Below, piece after piece: positions 52,864 to 60,930 of a stretch of 64,000 nt of DNA; positions within the stretch are counted from its first letter, which is position 1; the number at the start of each line of letters is the position of its first letter. A model generated the notes under the pieces. That model had not been told where the DNA came from. It saw nothing but the letters and a program-made list of their open reading frames with translations, and searched no databases. The DNA is from a virus, in IMG/VR virus record IMGVR_UViG_3300031857_012457, positions 1 to 64,000 of that record. The stretch is one strand, 5' to 3'. A program made the translations under genes and the position numbers.

Positions 52864-53583
52864 TTATGCGGTTAATTGTACTTCTACCAAATAATAGTTT
52901 GCAGTGAAATCATCAATTTTGAATTCAACGTGCGCCAATCCTGAAGTAGATATTTTTAATACTACCGAAGTAGCTTCTTTGTTTGCAGAGAAAATCTCTT
53001 TGAGATACTTTGCGGAGAATGAAATAGGTTTAACTTCTTCACTATAATCTTTGTTAACTGAAAATTCAATTAGAGTTGAATTTACATTTGAATAACCTAA
53101 TACAAGTTTCAATTCACTATTCTTTGTAAGAACGGTAAATGTGTCTACATCAGATAGTGCGTTTTTAGCTTTGATAAATTTGTCAATAAATTTACCATCA
53201 AATGCGATTTCAACATCAAATTCTGGTAGAGATTTCAAATCCGGAACTGATGGAATAACTGCTAAATCCGCTAATTGGAATTGAGCTTTTGTGTCATCAC
53301 TTTTGATAAATAGACTTACAGCCTTTCCATCAACTTGCTGAACATCCAGTTCAACATCATCACCTACAACTGATAACAATTTTGTCAATTGAGATGTTGT
53401 GTAAATACCTAAATTAGGTGTTGTTTGCGTGAAATTATCTAGTTGAATTTCACCTAATACCGTCTTATCATCGGAGATAAAACGAGTAACCAATTTCCCA
53501 TCTGCTGCTTTCCATGCAACCGATTCTACTAATCCTGCCAAATTGTACTTTTGGATAAATCTTGTAATTCTTGTTTTGTTCAT
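52864..53583 (-). CDS. Sliding clamp (gp45-like)
   Basis: A 239-residue protein with two repeated clamp domains (YTTSQLTKLLSVVGDDVELD, and PISFSAKYLKEIFSANKEAT near the C-terminus). Length and strand pattern fit T4 gp45, the trimeric processivity ring. It is followed by a methyltransferase and the polymerase. Its own promoter lies at 53607-53637, so it can be made in excess. Confidence 0.85.
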   Translation of the reverse strand: MNKTRITRFIQKYNLAGLVESVAWKAADGKLVTRFISDDKTVLGEIQLDNFTQTTPNLGIYTTSQLTKLLSVVGDDVELDVQQVDGKAVSLFIKSDDTKAQFQLADLAVIPSVPDLKSLPEFDVEIAFDGKFIDKFIKAKNALSDVDTFTVLTKNSELKLVLGYSNVNSTLIEFSVNKDYSEEVKPISFSAKYLKEIFSANKEATSVVLKISTSGLAHVEFKIDDFTANYYLVEVQLTA

Positions 53584-53606
53584 GTTTTTTAAAATTTAAT
53601 TGTTTA

Positions 53607-53637
53607 CGAATATAATATATTTTTTTGGTATTTACAA
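53607..53637 (-). promoter_or_regulatory. Clamp promoter TTG-N20-TATATTCG
   Basis: Minus strand GACTTGTA, 20-nt spacer, TATATTCG, 24 nt before the clamp ATG. Same -7 variant (TATATTCG) as the groEL promoter. Confidence 0.6.
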
Positions 53638-53641
53638 GTCA

Positions 53642-54871
53642 TTATGGTTTTTTCCATATCCATACTGGCTCACAAAATGTTTTGTTTTTTGCTTCTTCCG
53701 CTTTTAATAAAGCTTCTTCTGTATATCTTTCCTCATCCCCTTCTATAATTGCTCCTGCACCTGCTGAACCTGGTCTCTTTGCCATCTCCATCCCTAAACA
53801 CCCTTCATAGATACCTCCCAATGATTTGATGTAATCGTTCATAGGGTTTGTTATTTCTTGGTATCCTTTACCATCCCCTTTGGAAGATGCATATACATCT
53901 GCAATGTTAATTGCTAAATACCCACCCTTTCTAATAGTAGGCCAAACCTTTTCGATTGTTTTATGTAAGAATAATTTATTCCATGCATCAATGTTGTTGT
54001 ATCGAACCCAACTTTGGGTATCGTCATAAGAATATCGTTCAACATTGAAATATGGGGGTGAGCTGAAAACAATGTCAAAATAATCGGTGTACTCACTATA
54101 ATCCATGTCTTCAGCTGGTGAGCAATGGAATGTGGCTTTTTTATCCGTTTCGAAGAATCCGTTATTCTTTCTATAAAATTCTGCCTGTTGTTCATAAATT
54201 GGGTGATTTTCTTTTCTCGGGTCAATACCCACATAATGTTCTCCTTTTTCAGATGCCATAAATCCACACAATCTATCTCCCCATCCCGCCGATATGTCTA
54301 ACACATTTTTTGCACCTACCATATCGTAAAGTGCTTTGGCAACATTGGGTTTGAATTGTGAGCAAATGTACTTTCTTAAACTCAAACAAACTCGCAGTTC
54401 GTTTCTTCCTACTTCATCAAATTTAAGAGTGTATAACCCACCCATTAAAGACGTCATAAAATCCTTACTTGCCCACGTTCTATGAGGACCTGGCGAAACG
54501 GTGCCGTCTACACTCCAACGATTTGCTTGTTGAAAGAAATTGGATGCAGAGTTACCAGTGTTTAACCTTTTTACAAATTGCTTCTTACCTCTGAATGTTA
54601 AAGGATAATTACTTTCCGATGCTTTACGAGGAAACCACTCACCCTCTTTAAGTAGTTCGTTGTAACGAGTTCCTTTGAGAGCAAGGTATTCCTTTCTAGC
54701 TTCGGTTTCTGTGATTTCGGCATACGGTAATTCGTATTCCATACACAATTGCGCAAGAGAGTCTTTTACATCATCTCTGTCAAAAGTGCTTTTAATATAA
54801 CTCCACTCTTCACTATTGATGTGAAGGTATGGAGCCATATTTTTGAACTTGTTAAAGTATTCTATATACAT
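53642..54871 (-). CDS. DNA methyltransferase, SPPY type (paralog)
   Basis: A 409-residue protein. VLDISAGWGDRLCGFMA (SAM motif), YVGIDPRKENH, DIVFSSPPYFNVERYSYDDTQSW and YLAINIADVYASS match the protein at 51291-52862 motif by motif. The N-terminal parts differ. The pair could recognise two sites or act as a heterodimer. No restriction enzyme is visible next to them, so protection from host restriction or control of phage transcription is likely. Confidence 0.8.
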   Translation of the reverse strand: MYIEYFNKFKNMAPYLHINSEEWSYIKSTFDRDDVKDSLAQLCMEYELPYAEITETEARKEYLALKGTRYNELLKEGEWFPRKASESNYPLTFRGKKQFVKRLNTGNSASNFFQQANRWSVDGTVSPGPHRTWASKDFMTSLMGGLYTLKFDEVGRNELRVCLSLRKYICSQFKPNVAKALYDMVGAKNVLDISAGWGDRLCGFMASEKGEHYVGIDPRKENHPIYEQQAEFYRKNNGFFETDKKATFHCSPAEDMDYSEYTDYFDIVFSSPPYFNVERYSYDDTQSWVRYNNIDAWNKLFLHKTIEKVWPTIRKGGYLAINIADVYASSKGDGKGYQEITNPMNDYIKSLGGIYEGCLGMEMAKRPGSAGAGAIIEGDEERYTEEALLKAEEAKNKTFCEPVWIWKKP

Positions 54872-54881
54872 AACTTAATAA

Positions 54882-57152
54882 TTAATTATTCTGTAATTCC
54901 GTAACATAAGAATCTAAAACAACATTTCCACTTTTAAAAGAATAACTGCTATTATATTCAATTTCAAAATAAGAAAGTACAATTTTTAAATTTTCTCGTG
55001 CTTTCTTTGCGTTGTTGTAATCTTCTTCTTTTGCTTCATTATCGCTATCTTCAATGAATTCAATCTTTCTTTTATTTAGAGTATCATTGCAATTTGCAAT
55101 CATTTCTTTCCAAAATAAGTCAAATGATTTTTGATTTAGTTTAAATTTATGTCTATTATCTTTATTAAACTCAAATATCCACATTTTATCACGAAGAACT
55201 CCACCATCCGAATCAGCTTCTAAATGCCCAACATCAAATTCTTCAACTTTACGAAGTATTCCATCACGCGTATTAAAGATTTTAAAATTTGATAAATCGT
55301 TATTTTTTATTTCTTTTTTAAGAAAATTTAAAAATTTCAATCTTTCTTTTGAAGTAGTTGATGCATCTATATATTCTAAATCTAAAACTGGTTTTACAAC
55401 ATCAATGAAAAATGTATCTATAACTGCATATATTTTTTCGATATTACCACCTTTAAAATGATATAATGGACCAAATGTAGGCGTATCATTTCTATCATCT
55501 AAATCCGATGCTCTACATACATCTTTCCAATCATCAATATTATACTCAAATTTAAAAAATGATTTAGGTCCTTCATATAAATCAATTTCAAAATTCCAAA
55601 CAAAATCTAACCACTTTTGAGTTGTAATTTCAATAACTCTATTAAGCACATCTGTAATATGTGTTTCGGATAGATTTTTGTTTTGTAATACAAAATCAAT
55701 AGTATTTAATAATATTGGATAAAGTAATTCTTTTTGTTGTAATCTCAACTTATTAACAGTACCTAAATTACCAGGTTTATCTATACCAATATTTTTAAGA
55801 TATTCTCTAATTATTTCGGTTTCCTTTTGTAAATGAGTATTCCATAGTTGAATTATTTTCTCGTTATTTAACCCAACATTTTTTTGTGAATTTTGAATTC
55901 TATTATATCCTAATGTAGCTTCAACCATATTAAAAACTTTTAGAAATTCGGATTCTAATTGCTTTACATTTCGTTTGTTTCTTTCGGAATATTCAATATA
56001 TTCGGCAACAGTCTCTTGAACTATTTTAGTTCCTTTATCAAACGGCCTAGCTAAACCATTATAAAACCAATTTTGATAACGCTTTAAACCATAATCACTT
56101 TTAATATCCGCACCATTAATTTGAATTAAACATGATGTAAGAAAATGATAAATGTATCTATCATATTCATTATATTCAGAACCATGAATATTATCATTAA
56201 TTACTCTAAAAAATGGATTGTTTTTATCAGATTTTGCAAAACATGCGGATAAAATGGCTGGTTTATGTACATCTCTTGGATTTTTACTATTATCATATAC
56301 TACATTATCATGCCAAGCATCTTTTACCATAGTCATTGATAAATTCACATCCGATTGTCCGGCACCTCGTTTACCTTCTCTATGATACGATTCACTTTCA
56401 CATCCATTACTTTTTCTTTCTAATATTACATTTGGTTTTAAATCAAGAATTGAATTAATTAATTTAAAATATCCATTCTCTTTTAACCAACTAACAGTTA
56501 AAAATTGATTTTTTGTAATTACAAAATCATCTTTAAAAGCACCTAATGCTAATTTTAAAAGATTTAATAAATCTGAATTTTTACCGTTTTCCCATCTATT
56601 AGAATTTTTAATATATCTGTTTTCAACTTCATTAAATTCTCCTTTTTCATCAAGAACTTTCCATACTTTTGAATCGGTAAAATAACTAAACCATCTCCAT
56701 ACTAATTGAAATTTACTTTCACCATCCCATATACCAACTAATTTAAATTCTCCATAAGTATCTGTATTTATTTTTAAAGTTGGAATTGAACTGTGTGTAA
56801 TCCAAGATATAAAACCATCACTAATACTATCGTAATCCCAAGTAGATGTTCCACAATCTTCGTTCTTATTAAGAGTTCTTATTACCGAAGATTTACCCCT
56901 TTGTCCTTTTGATGGTAAAAATATTGTTGTAGACATTACAGGTTTTACATTATACTGCACATCTCTAAAAGATATAGGTTCATAATGAAACAGTAAATCT
57001 CGATAGGTTAGTTCTTTCAATGTTCCCCACGTACTTGATGAGTTATTGAAGTTTTCTATTACATTTCTGATTTGTTCTTCTTTGGTGAGAACGATACCTG
57101 ATAGATTAGCTCTGTCTAACAAAGCCTTATCAATTTTTTTTGAGTATCTCAT
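54882..57152 (-). CDS. Large protein of unknown function with HNH-like C-terminus
   Basis: A 756-residue protein, basic overall, without signal peptide or membrane segment. I do not recognise the first 580 residues; they contain FLPSKGQRGKSSVIRTL and SYHREGKRGAGQSDVNLSM. Near residue 655 the stretch EFDVGHLEADSDGGVL, then FEFNKDNRHKF, follows the HNH order (H..x(n)..GG....N...N..K), which would be a metal nuclease. Its codon use looks more AT-rich than the polymerase. It is alone behind the best promoter of the window. Candidates: host-directed nuclease, homing-like element or anti-phage function. Confidence 0.6.
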   Translation of the reverse strand: MRYSKKIDKALLDRANLSGIVLTKEEQIRNVIENFNNSSSTWGTLKELTYRDLLFHYEPISFRDVQYNVKPVMSTTIFLPSKGQRGKSSVIRTLNKNEDCGTSTWDYDSISDGFISWITHSSIPTLKINTDTYGEFKLVGIWDGESKFQLVWRWFSYFTDSKVWKVLDEKGEFNEVENRYIKNSNRWENGKNSDLLNLLKLALGAFKDDFVITKNQFLTVSWLKENGYFKLINSILDLKPNVILERKSNGCESESYHREGKRGAGQSDVNLSMTMVKDAWHDNVVYDNSKNPRDVHKPAILSACFAKSDKNNPFFRVINDNIHGSEYNEYDRYIYHFLTSCLIQINGADIKSDYGLKRYQNWFYNGLARPFDKGTKIVQETVAEYIEYSERNKRNVKQLESEFLKVFNMVEATLGYNRIQNSQKNVGLNNEKIIQLWNTHLQKETEIIREYLKNIGIDKPGNLGTVNKLRLQQKELLYPILLNTIDFVLQNKNLSETHITDVLNRVIEITTQKWLDFVWNFEIDLYEGPKSFFKFEYNIDDWKDVCRASDLDDRNDTPTFGPLYHFKGGNIEKIYAVIDTFFIDVVKPVLDLEYIDASTTSKERLKFLNFLKKEIKNNDLSNFKIFNTRDGILRKVEEFDVGHLEADSDGGVLRDKMWIFEFNKDNRHKFKLNQKSFDLFWKEMIANCNDTLNKRKIEFIEDSDNEAKEEDYNNAKKARENLKIVLSYFEIEYNSSYSFKSGNVVLDSYVTELQNN

Positions 57153-57194
57153 AATTCTATGAAGTTTAAAAGGTAATTCAACCCGTTATTAATA

Positions 57195-57225
57195 CAAATA
57201 TAAGAAAAGTATTTCGAAATATCAA
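57195..57225 (-). promoter_or_regulatory. Promoter TTG-N20-TATATTTG (perfect match)
   Basis: Minus strand CTTGATA, 20-nt spacer, TATATTTG, 42 nt before the ATG of the 756-residue gene. It matches the Bacteroidota consensus at every defined position. Confidence 0.75.
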
Positions 57226-57244
57226 GCACTTTCTCATTTACTTT

Positions 57245-58084
57245 TTAAGAAAAAATCCATCTTCCTCCAATGTTCCAAAATAGTATATCTCCATCTAATT
57301 TTTCAATGTTATCCGATAACCATTTCCACTGTTTAATATCCCAAAATTGATTGCAAGGAAATGGTGCTTCAAAATTATCTAACCTATCGTTAAATCCATA
57401 CTCTGATTTTTCAATATGAACATTGGTTGGGTCATATACATTGTGTTGTACATACGTTCCTTTGACCGTTCTGTAAGATGAAACACAAGTACTCCAAGCG
57501 TGTCTATCTGGTTTTTCCCAAAAGTTATTCCTTTGCCCTACGAATTTTTTAATCAATCCAGATGATGTTACTCCCTCACCCGATGAAACTACTAAATGTT
57601 TAAAATCACCCTTTTCTTCCAAAACCCTTTCCATCTTTTTTTCCATGTAATCAACATAGAAACCATCGTTGAATGCATAAGGTAATAACTGCCATTTTCC
57701 TACCGATGAATTTTTTAATTGAGCATACATTATATCCTGTATGTTGTTTTGAATAGGATTGAATATCGTTTTGGGGTGTAGTGTTTTAACCTTTTCTATT
57801 AGGGCCTGGCTGATTACTTTATTGTCAGGATACGAATATATGAAGTCTATCCCTAACTCCTCACATATCGCAGCTAATGCCCAACCAGACCAACTTCCGT
57901 TTACTACCAAGTGGGTTAAAGGTTTTGACCTATCAACATACTTATCTACTAAATTATAGATTGCTTCAATTTTTCCCCAAGGTGGTAGTGATTCACCATC
58001 ACCCATCAAATCATCTCGCTTAACCCAAACCTTTCTACCTTTCAATTCATACACCTCTAATGGTGTATTTGTATTTAAAACCAT
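57245..58084 (-). CDS. PLP-dependent enzyme, ACC deaminase/D-cysteine desulfhydrase-like
   Basis: A 279-residue fold-type II PLP enzyme. TPLEVYELKGRKVWVKRDDLMG is the family start; WGKIEAI holds the likely PLP lysine; LVVSSGEGVTSSGLI is the phosphate loop (GxGGTxxG-like). The usual SNH substrate motif (GGxQSNHxR) reads NGSWSGWALA, so the substrate should differ from ACC or D-cysteine. It overlaps the dehydrogenase gene by 10 nt and is the last gene of a three-gene cassette. Confidence 0.7.
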   Translation of the reverse strand: MVLNTNTPLEVYELKGRKVWVKRDDLMGDGESLPPWGKIEAIYNLVDKYVDRSKPLTHLVVNGSWSGWALAAICEELGIDFIYSYPDNKVISQALIEKVKTLHPKTIFNPIQNNIQDIMYAQLKNSSVGKWQLLPYAFNDGFYVDYMEKKMERVLEEKGDFKHLVVSSGEGVTSSGLIKKFVGQRNNFWEKPDRHAWSTCVSSYRTVKGTYVQHNVYDPTNVHIEKSEYGFNDRLDNFEAPFPCNQFWDIKQWKWLSDNIEKLDGDILFWNIGGRWIFS

Positions 58085-58917
58085 ACTCTTTCGTGTCTTT
58101 TTAGATGGGCATCTTCTATAGTGTTTTCTTTACATTTATCAATTAGTTTTTTCAAATCATCTGCAAAGTTACTATTAACATACCCACCAATCTTACCTTT
58201 AATAATTGGTTGATTGTAACTCCAAGATACGTGTTCATAATATCTGATGTTTGGAAATTCTGTTATTTGAGGTCTATGGTCGGATGTTAGCATATCAAAG
58301 TGTCCTTGCTTTAACTTACCACTTGCTATGAAATTAACTAACGCAGGATTACTGATTACTTCTCCTCTACTAATAGAAATTATATCAACTTCTTTTCGTA
58401 TTTTTGAAAACAATACATCATCAAAATATCCCTTTGTACTATCATTTAAAGGTAGTGTAATTACAATAGTTTTAGCAAATGCTAAATATCTATCCACTTC
58501 TTCTTGTGCAGTTTTGGTATTAACAACATTGAAATTTCCAATGTGTTTTTGTAACTCTTTACTGATACTACCGTTACCAAATATCAATACCGCATCATCT
58601 TCTTTAATCTTATCTTTAATCCAATTTGCACAAGGTACTGCAGTTGGTGATAATGCAACAACTCCGATGTTCTTATCTTTACAATCTTTTAAGTTTACCA
58701 TATCCACACCATGTGAACGACAAACTATCCATTCTAAATTTGGATACTTATTTAAAGTTTGTTTGCCAATCTTTGAAAACTTAACAGAAAGAACCTTAAC
58801 TTCTGGATATGTATCTTTTGGTCTTTCGTATGCACCCAATACTTGTACATTCGGTAATCTTTCTAAAACGGATTCTACAATATCAGCTTTATCTTTTAAT
58901 AATACATCGTTATACAT
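58075..58917 (-). CDS. D-2-hydroxyacid dehydrogenase-like protein
   Basis: About 280 residues from the ATG at 58917 (MYNDVLLKDKADIVES), overlapping AsnB by 8 nt; an ATG at 58950 gives 11 more. LEWIVCRSHGVDMVNL, VLIFGNGSISKELQKHI (NAD loop), ITLPLNDSTKGYFDD, ISISRGEVISNPALV (active-site Arg) and YYEHVSWSYN (active-site His) follow the family order. The acidic partner of the His is not clear. It probably reduces a 2-keto or oxidises a 2-hydroxy acid made or used by its two neighbours. Confidence 0.7.
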   Translation of the reverse strand: MYNDVLLKDKADIVESVLERLPNVQVLGAYERPKDTYPEVKVLSVKFSKIGKQTLNKYPNLEWIVCRSHGVDMVNLKDCKDKNIGVVALSPTAVPCANWIKDKIKEDDAVLIFGNGSISKELQKHIGNFNVVNTKTAQEEVDRYLAFAKTIVITLPLNDSTKGYFDDVLFSKIRKEVDIISISRGEVISNPALVNFIASGKLKQGHFDMLTSDHRPQITEFPNIRYYEHVSWSYNQPIIKGKIGGYVNSNFADDLKKLIDKCKENTIEDAHLKRHERVWF

Positions 58918-60460
58918 TTGTAAACTTTTTAAGGGTTGATTTATTGTCATATTTTATAAATGATTCATCAAAGTATTCTTTGATTTTATCTTTTTCTTGC
59001 TTTAAAAAATCGGTATGACATCCAACTTGAAATGTTTTTTTAGGTCTCCATAGAATTTCATCCGATATTTCACCCTCAAATGATTTCCGTAAAAGATATT
59101 TCATAATTTTTCCCCTACCATTTGCTTCATCTCTATATCGTGTTGGTGTTTGTAATCCAAATTCAACTAAAGTTTTATCTAAAAACGGTGTTCTTAATTC
59201 AACAGTACCACCATACATCATTGCTTTGTTTGTTCTAATCAAATTACTTCTATGTAACTCTCTTAACAATTGAACTCGTTTTGAATGATACAATTTTGGG
59301 TCTTGCCAACTCCATCGAAATACATCTCCGTAACTTGCAAATATCTCATCACTACCTTCACCACCAAACACAACTTTAAAACCACGATTGTCAATTTCTT
59401 TTGCCAAAAACAATTGTGCTACTGCTGGAGATATTTGAGTCCACTTCCAATCTTCGGATGCGTAAATTGATTCTTTTAATTTATCAACTATTTCTTCTTT
59501 GGTAACATTTACTTCTATTAACTCAATACCAATTTCTTTACTGAATTCTCTTGCGTAATACAAGTCATCTTTTAAGTTTGCTTTTCTTGTGCCAGATGTT
59601 ACATTTACAACAAATGCTTTTAGATTTTTAACACGCTTACTCAACAGATATGTAATAATTACTGAATCTATTCCACCACTTAAAATTGTACAAATAGGAA
59701 CATCTGCTATTAACTCATTATCAACTGCTTTGTTTAATAACAAATTCAATTTAGATGTATAGTGTTCTAATCCTAAATCATTTGAATCAGTATCTTTTTT
59801 TAAGAAGTCATTGAAATTAAAATAAGTGTGGGTATGTGTATCACCTGTTTCCAAATAGTAAATCATACAAGTACCAGGTGTTACCGTTCGTATAATTTCT
59901 TCTTTTCTATCCTTTGAATTTTTATTTGCGTGATGATAATTTACTTTAAACGAATCCGTTAATGCTTTTATCTCACTAGCAAATGCTATTTTTCTATCAG
60001 CATCTTCCAAATAATAAAAAGGAAGTCTACCAATAAAATCTCTTCCTAAAAATAAAAAATTAGATTTTCTATCGTATATACAAAAACTGAACATACCATC
60101 CAATCGTTTCATAAAATCAATTGGTTCATGTCCAAATTTTTTGTACATCAATGCCAACAATTCGGTATCTGAACTTTCTGTTTTTGTTTTGTATTCATTT
60201 CTTAAATACGAATACTCATCTATTGTATTTTTCCAAAGTTCTCCATTGAATACAACAACAACCTCCCCATCCACATCTTCAAATGGTTGGTTTGCTATTT
60301 CAGAAAGGTCTTGGATTGACAAACGATTATGAGCCATAAACAATCCGTTTAATGGTTCAATGACGGTAGAGTTATCCCGTCCTCTATGTATTATTTTTTT
60401 AAGAGATAACTCTACCTGTTCTTTACTATTAAATGCGTTTCCGCCGATTATTCCACACAT
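58910..60460 (-). CDS. asnB: Asparagine synthetase (glutamine-hydrolysing), AsnB-like
   Basis: A 516-residue protein. MCGIIGG gives the N-terminal Cys nucleophile of the glutaminase domain (IHRGRDNSTV, LFMAHNRLSIQDLS, FNGELWK follow). The synthetase domain has the ATP loop ILSGGIDSVIITYL at about 260 and FGGEGSDEIFASY. Similar enzymes amidate many carboxylates, not only aspartate. In phages it may amidate a sugar, an amino acid or a modified base precursor. First gene of the cassette. Confidence 0.85.
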   Translation of the reverse strand: MCGIIGGNAFNSKEQVELSLKKIIHRGRDNSTVIEPLNGLFMAHNRLSIQDLSEIANQPFEDVDGEVVVVFNGELWKNTIDEYSYLRNEYKTKTESSDTELLALMYKKFGHEPIDFMKRLDGMFSFCIYDRKSNFLFLGRDFIGRLPFYYLEDADRKIAFASEIKALTDSFKVNYHHANKNSKDRKEEIIRTVTPGTCMIYYLETGDTHTHTYFNFNDFLKKDTDSNDLGLEHYTSKLNLLLNKAVDNELIADVPICTILSGGIDSVIITYLLSKRVKNLKAFVVNVTSGTRKANLKDDLYYAREFSKEIGIELIEVNVTKEEIVDKLKESIYASEDWKWTQISPAVAQLFLAKEIDNRGFKVVFGGEGSDEIFASYGDVFRWSWQDPKLYHSKRVQLLRELHRSNLIRTNKAMMYGGTVELRTPFLDKTLVEFGLQTPTRYRDEANGRGKIMKYLLRKSFEGEISDEILWRPKKTFQVGCHTDFLKQEKDKIKEYFDESFIKYDNKSTLKKFTNV

Positions 60461-60478
60461 AACTATTTTAGAAAAATT

Positions 60479-60742
60479 TTACTTTAAGTGCTCATTTAAC
60501 GCATTCATATATGTTAATTTAGAAGATACACCAGTAAATCTTTCAACCTCTACACCGTTCTTTTCTATCACAATTGTTGGTACTGAACGAATTGAGTATT
60601 TAGTTGCTTCATTATATGCCTCATCCACATCATAATCTTCAAATTTTACATTTGAAAATTGAGTTTTAACTTCGTTAATTACTGGTGCCAATGCTCTACA
60701 TGGACCACACCAAGATGCACTAAATTTCTTTACTGTTAACAT
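60479..60742 (-). CDS. Thioredoxin
   Basis: An 87-residue thioredoxin. FSASWCGPCRALAPVI holds the WCGPC redox site at 11-15 and SVPTIVI the cis-Pro. Shorter than host thioredoxin. It probably re-reduces the ribonucleotide reductase encoded just upstream. Overlaps the previous gene by 23 nt. Confidence 0.95.
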   Translation of the reverse strand: MLTVKKFSASWCGPCRALAPVINEVKTQFSNVKFEDYDVDEAYNEATKYSIRSVPTIVIEKNGVEVERFTGVSSKLTYMNALNEHLK

Positions 60743-60911
60743 ATTTTTTATTTTTTGGTTTTCCTTTTAATTTTTCAATTAACTTAAATTTTCTAACTTG
60801 CTTTAATTTTCTGTCTAACGGATTTTCGTTTTCTTCAACTCTATTTAGCTTTTTTTCTAATTGAAGTAGTTTTTTAGCTACCTTTCCTTTGTCAATTTTG
60901 TTTTCACTCAT
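60720..60911 (-). CDS. Small basic helical protein
   Basis: About 63 residues from the ATG at 60911 (MSENKIDKGKVAKKLLQLEK). Lys-rich, one long helix with heptad character, no cysteine. It sits between nrdA and thioredoxin. Function unknown. Confidence 0.5.
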   Translation of the reverse strand: MSENKIDKGKVAKKLLQLEKKLNRVEENENPLDRKLKQVRKFKLIEKLKGKPKNKKYVNSKEI

Positions 60912-60930
60912 AGTATTGTTTTTTAATTGT

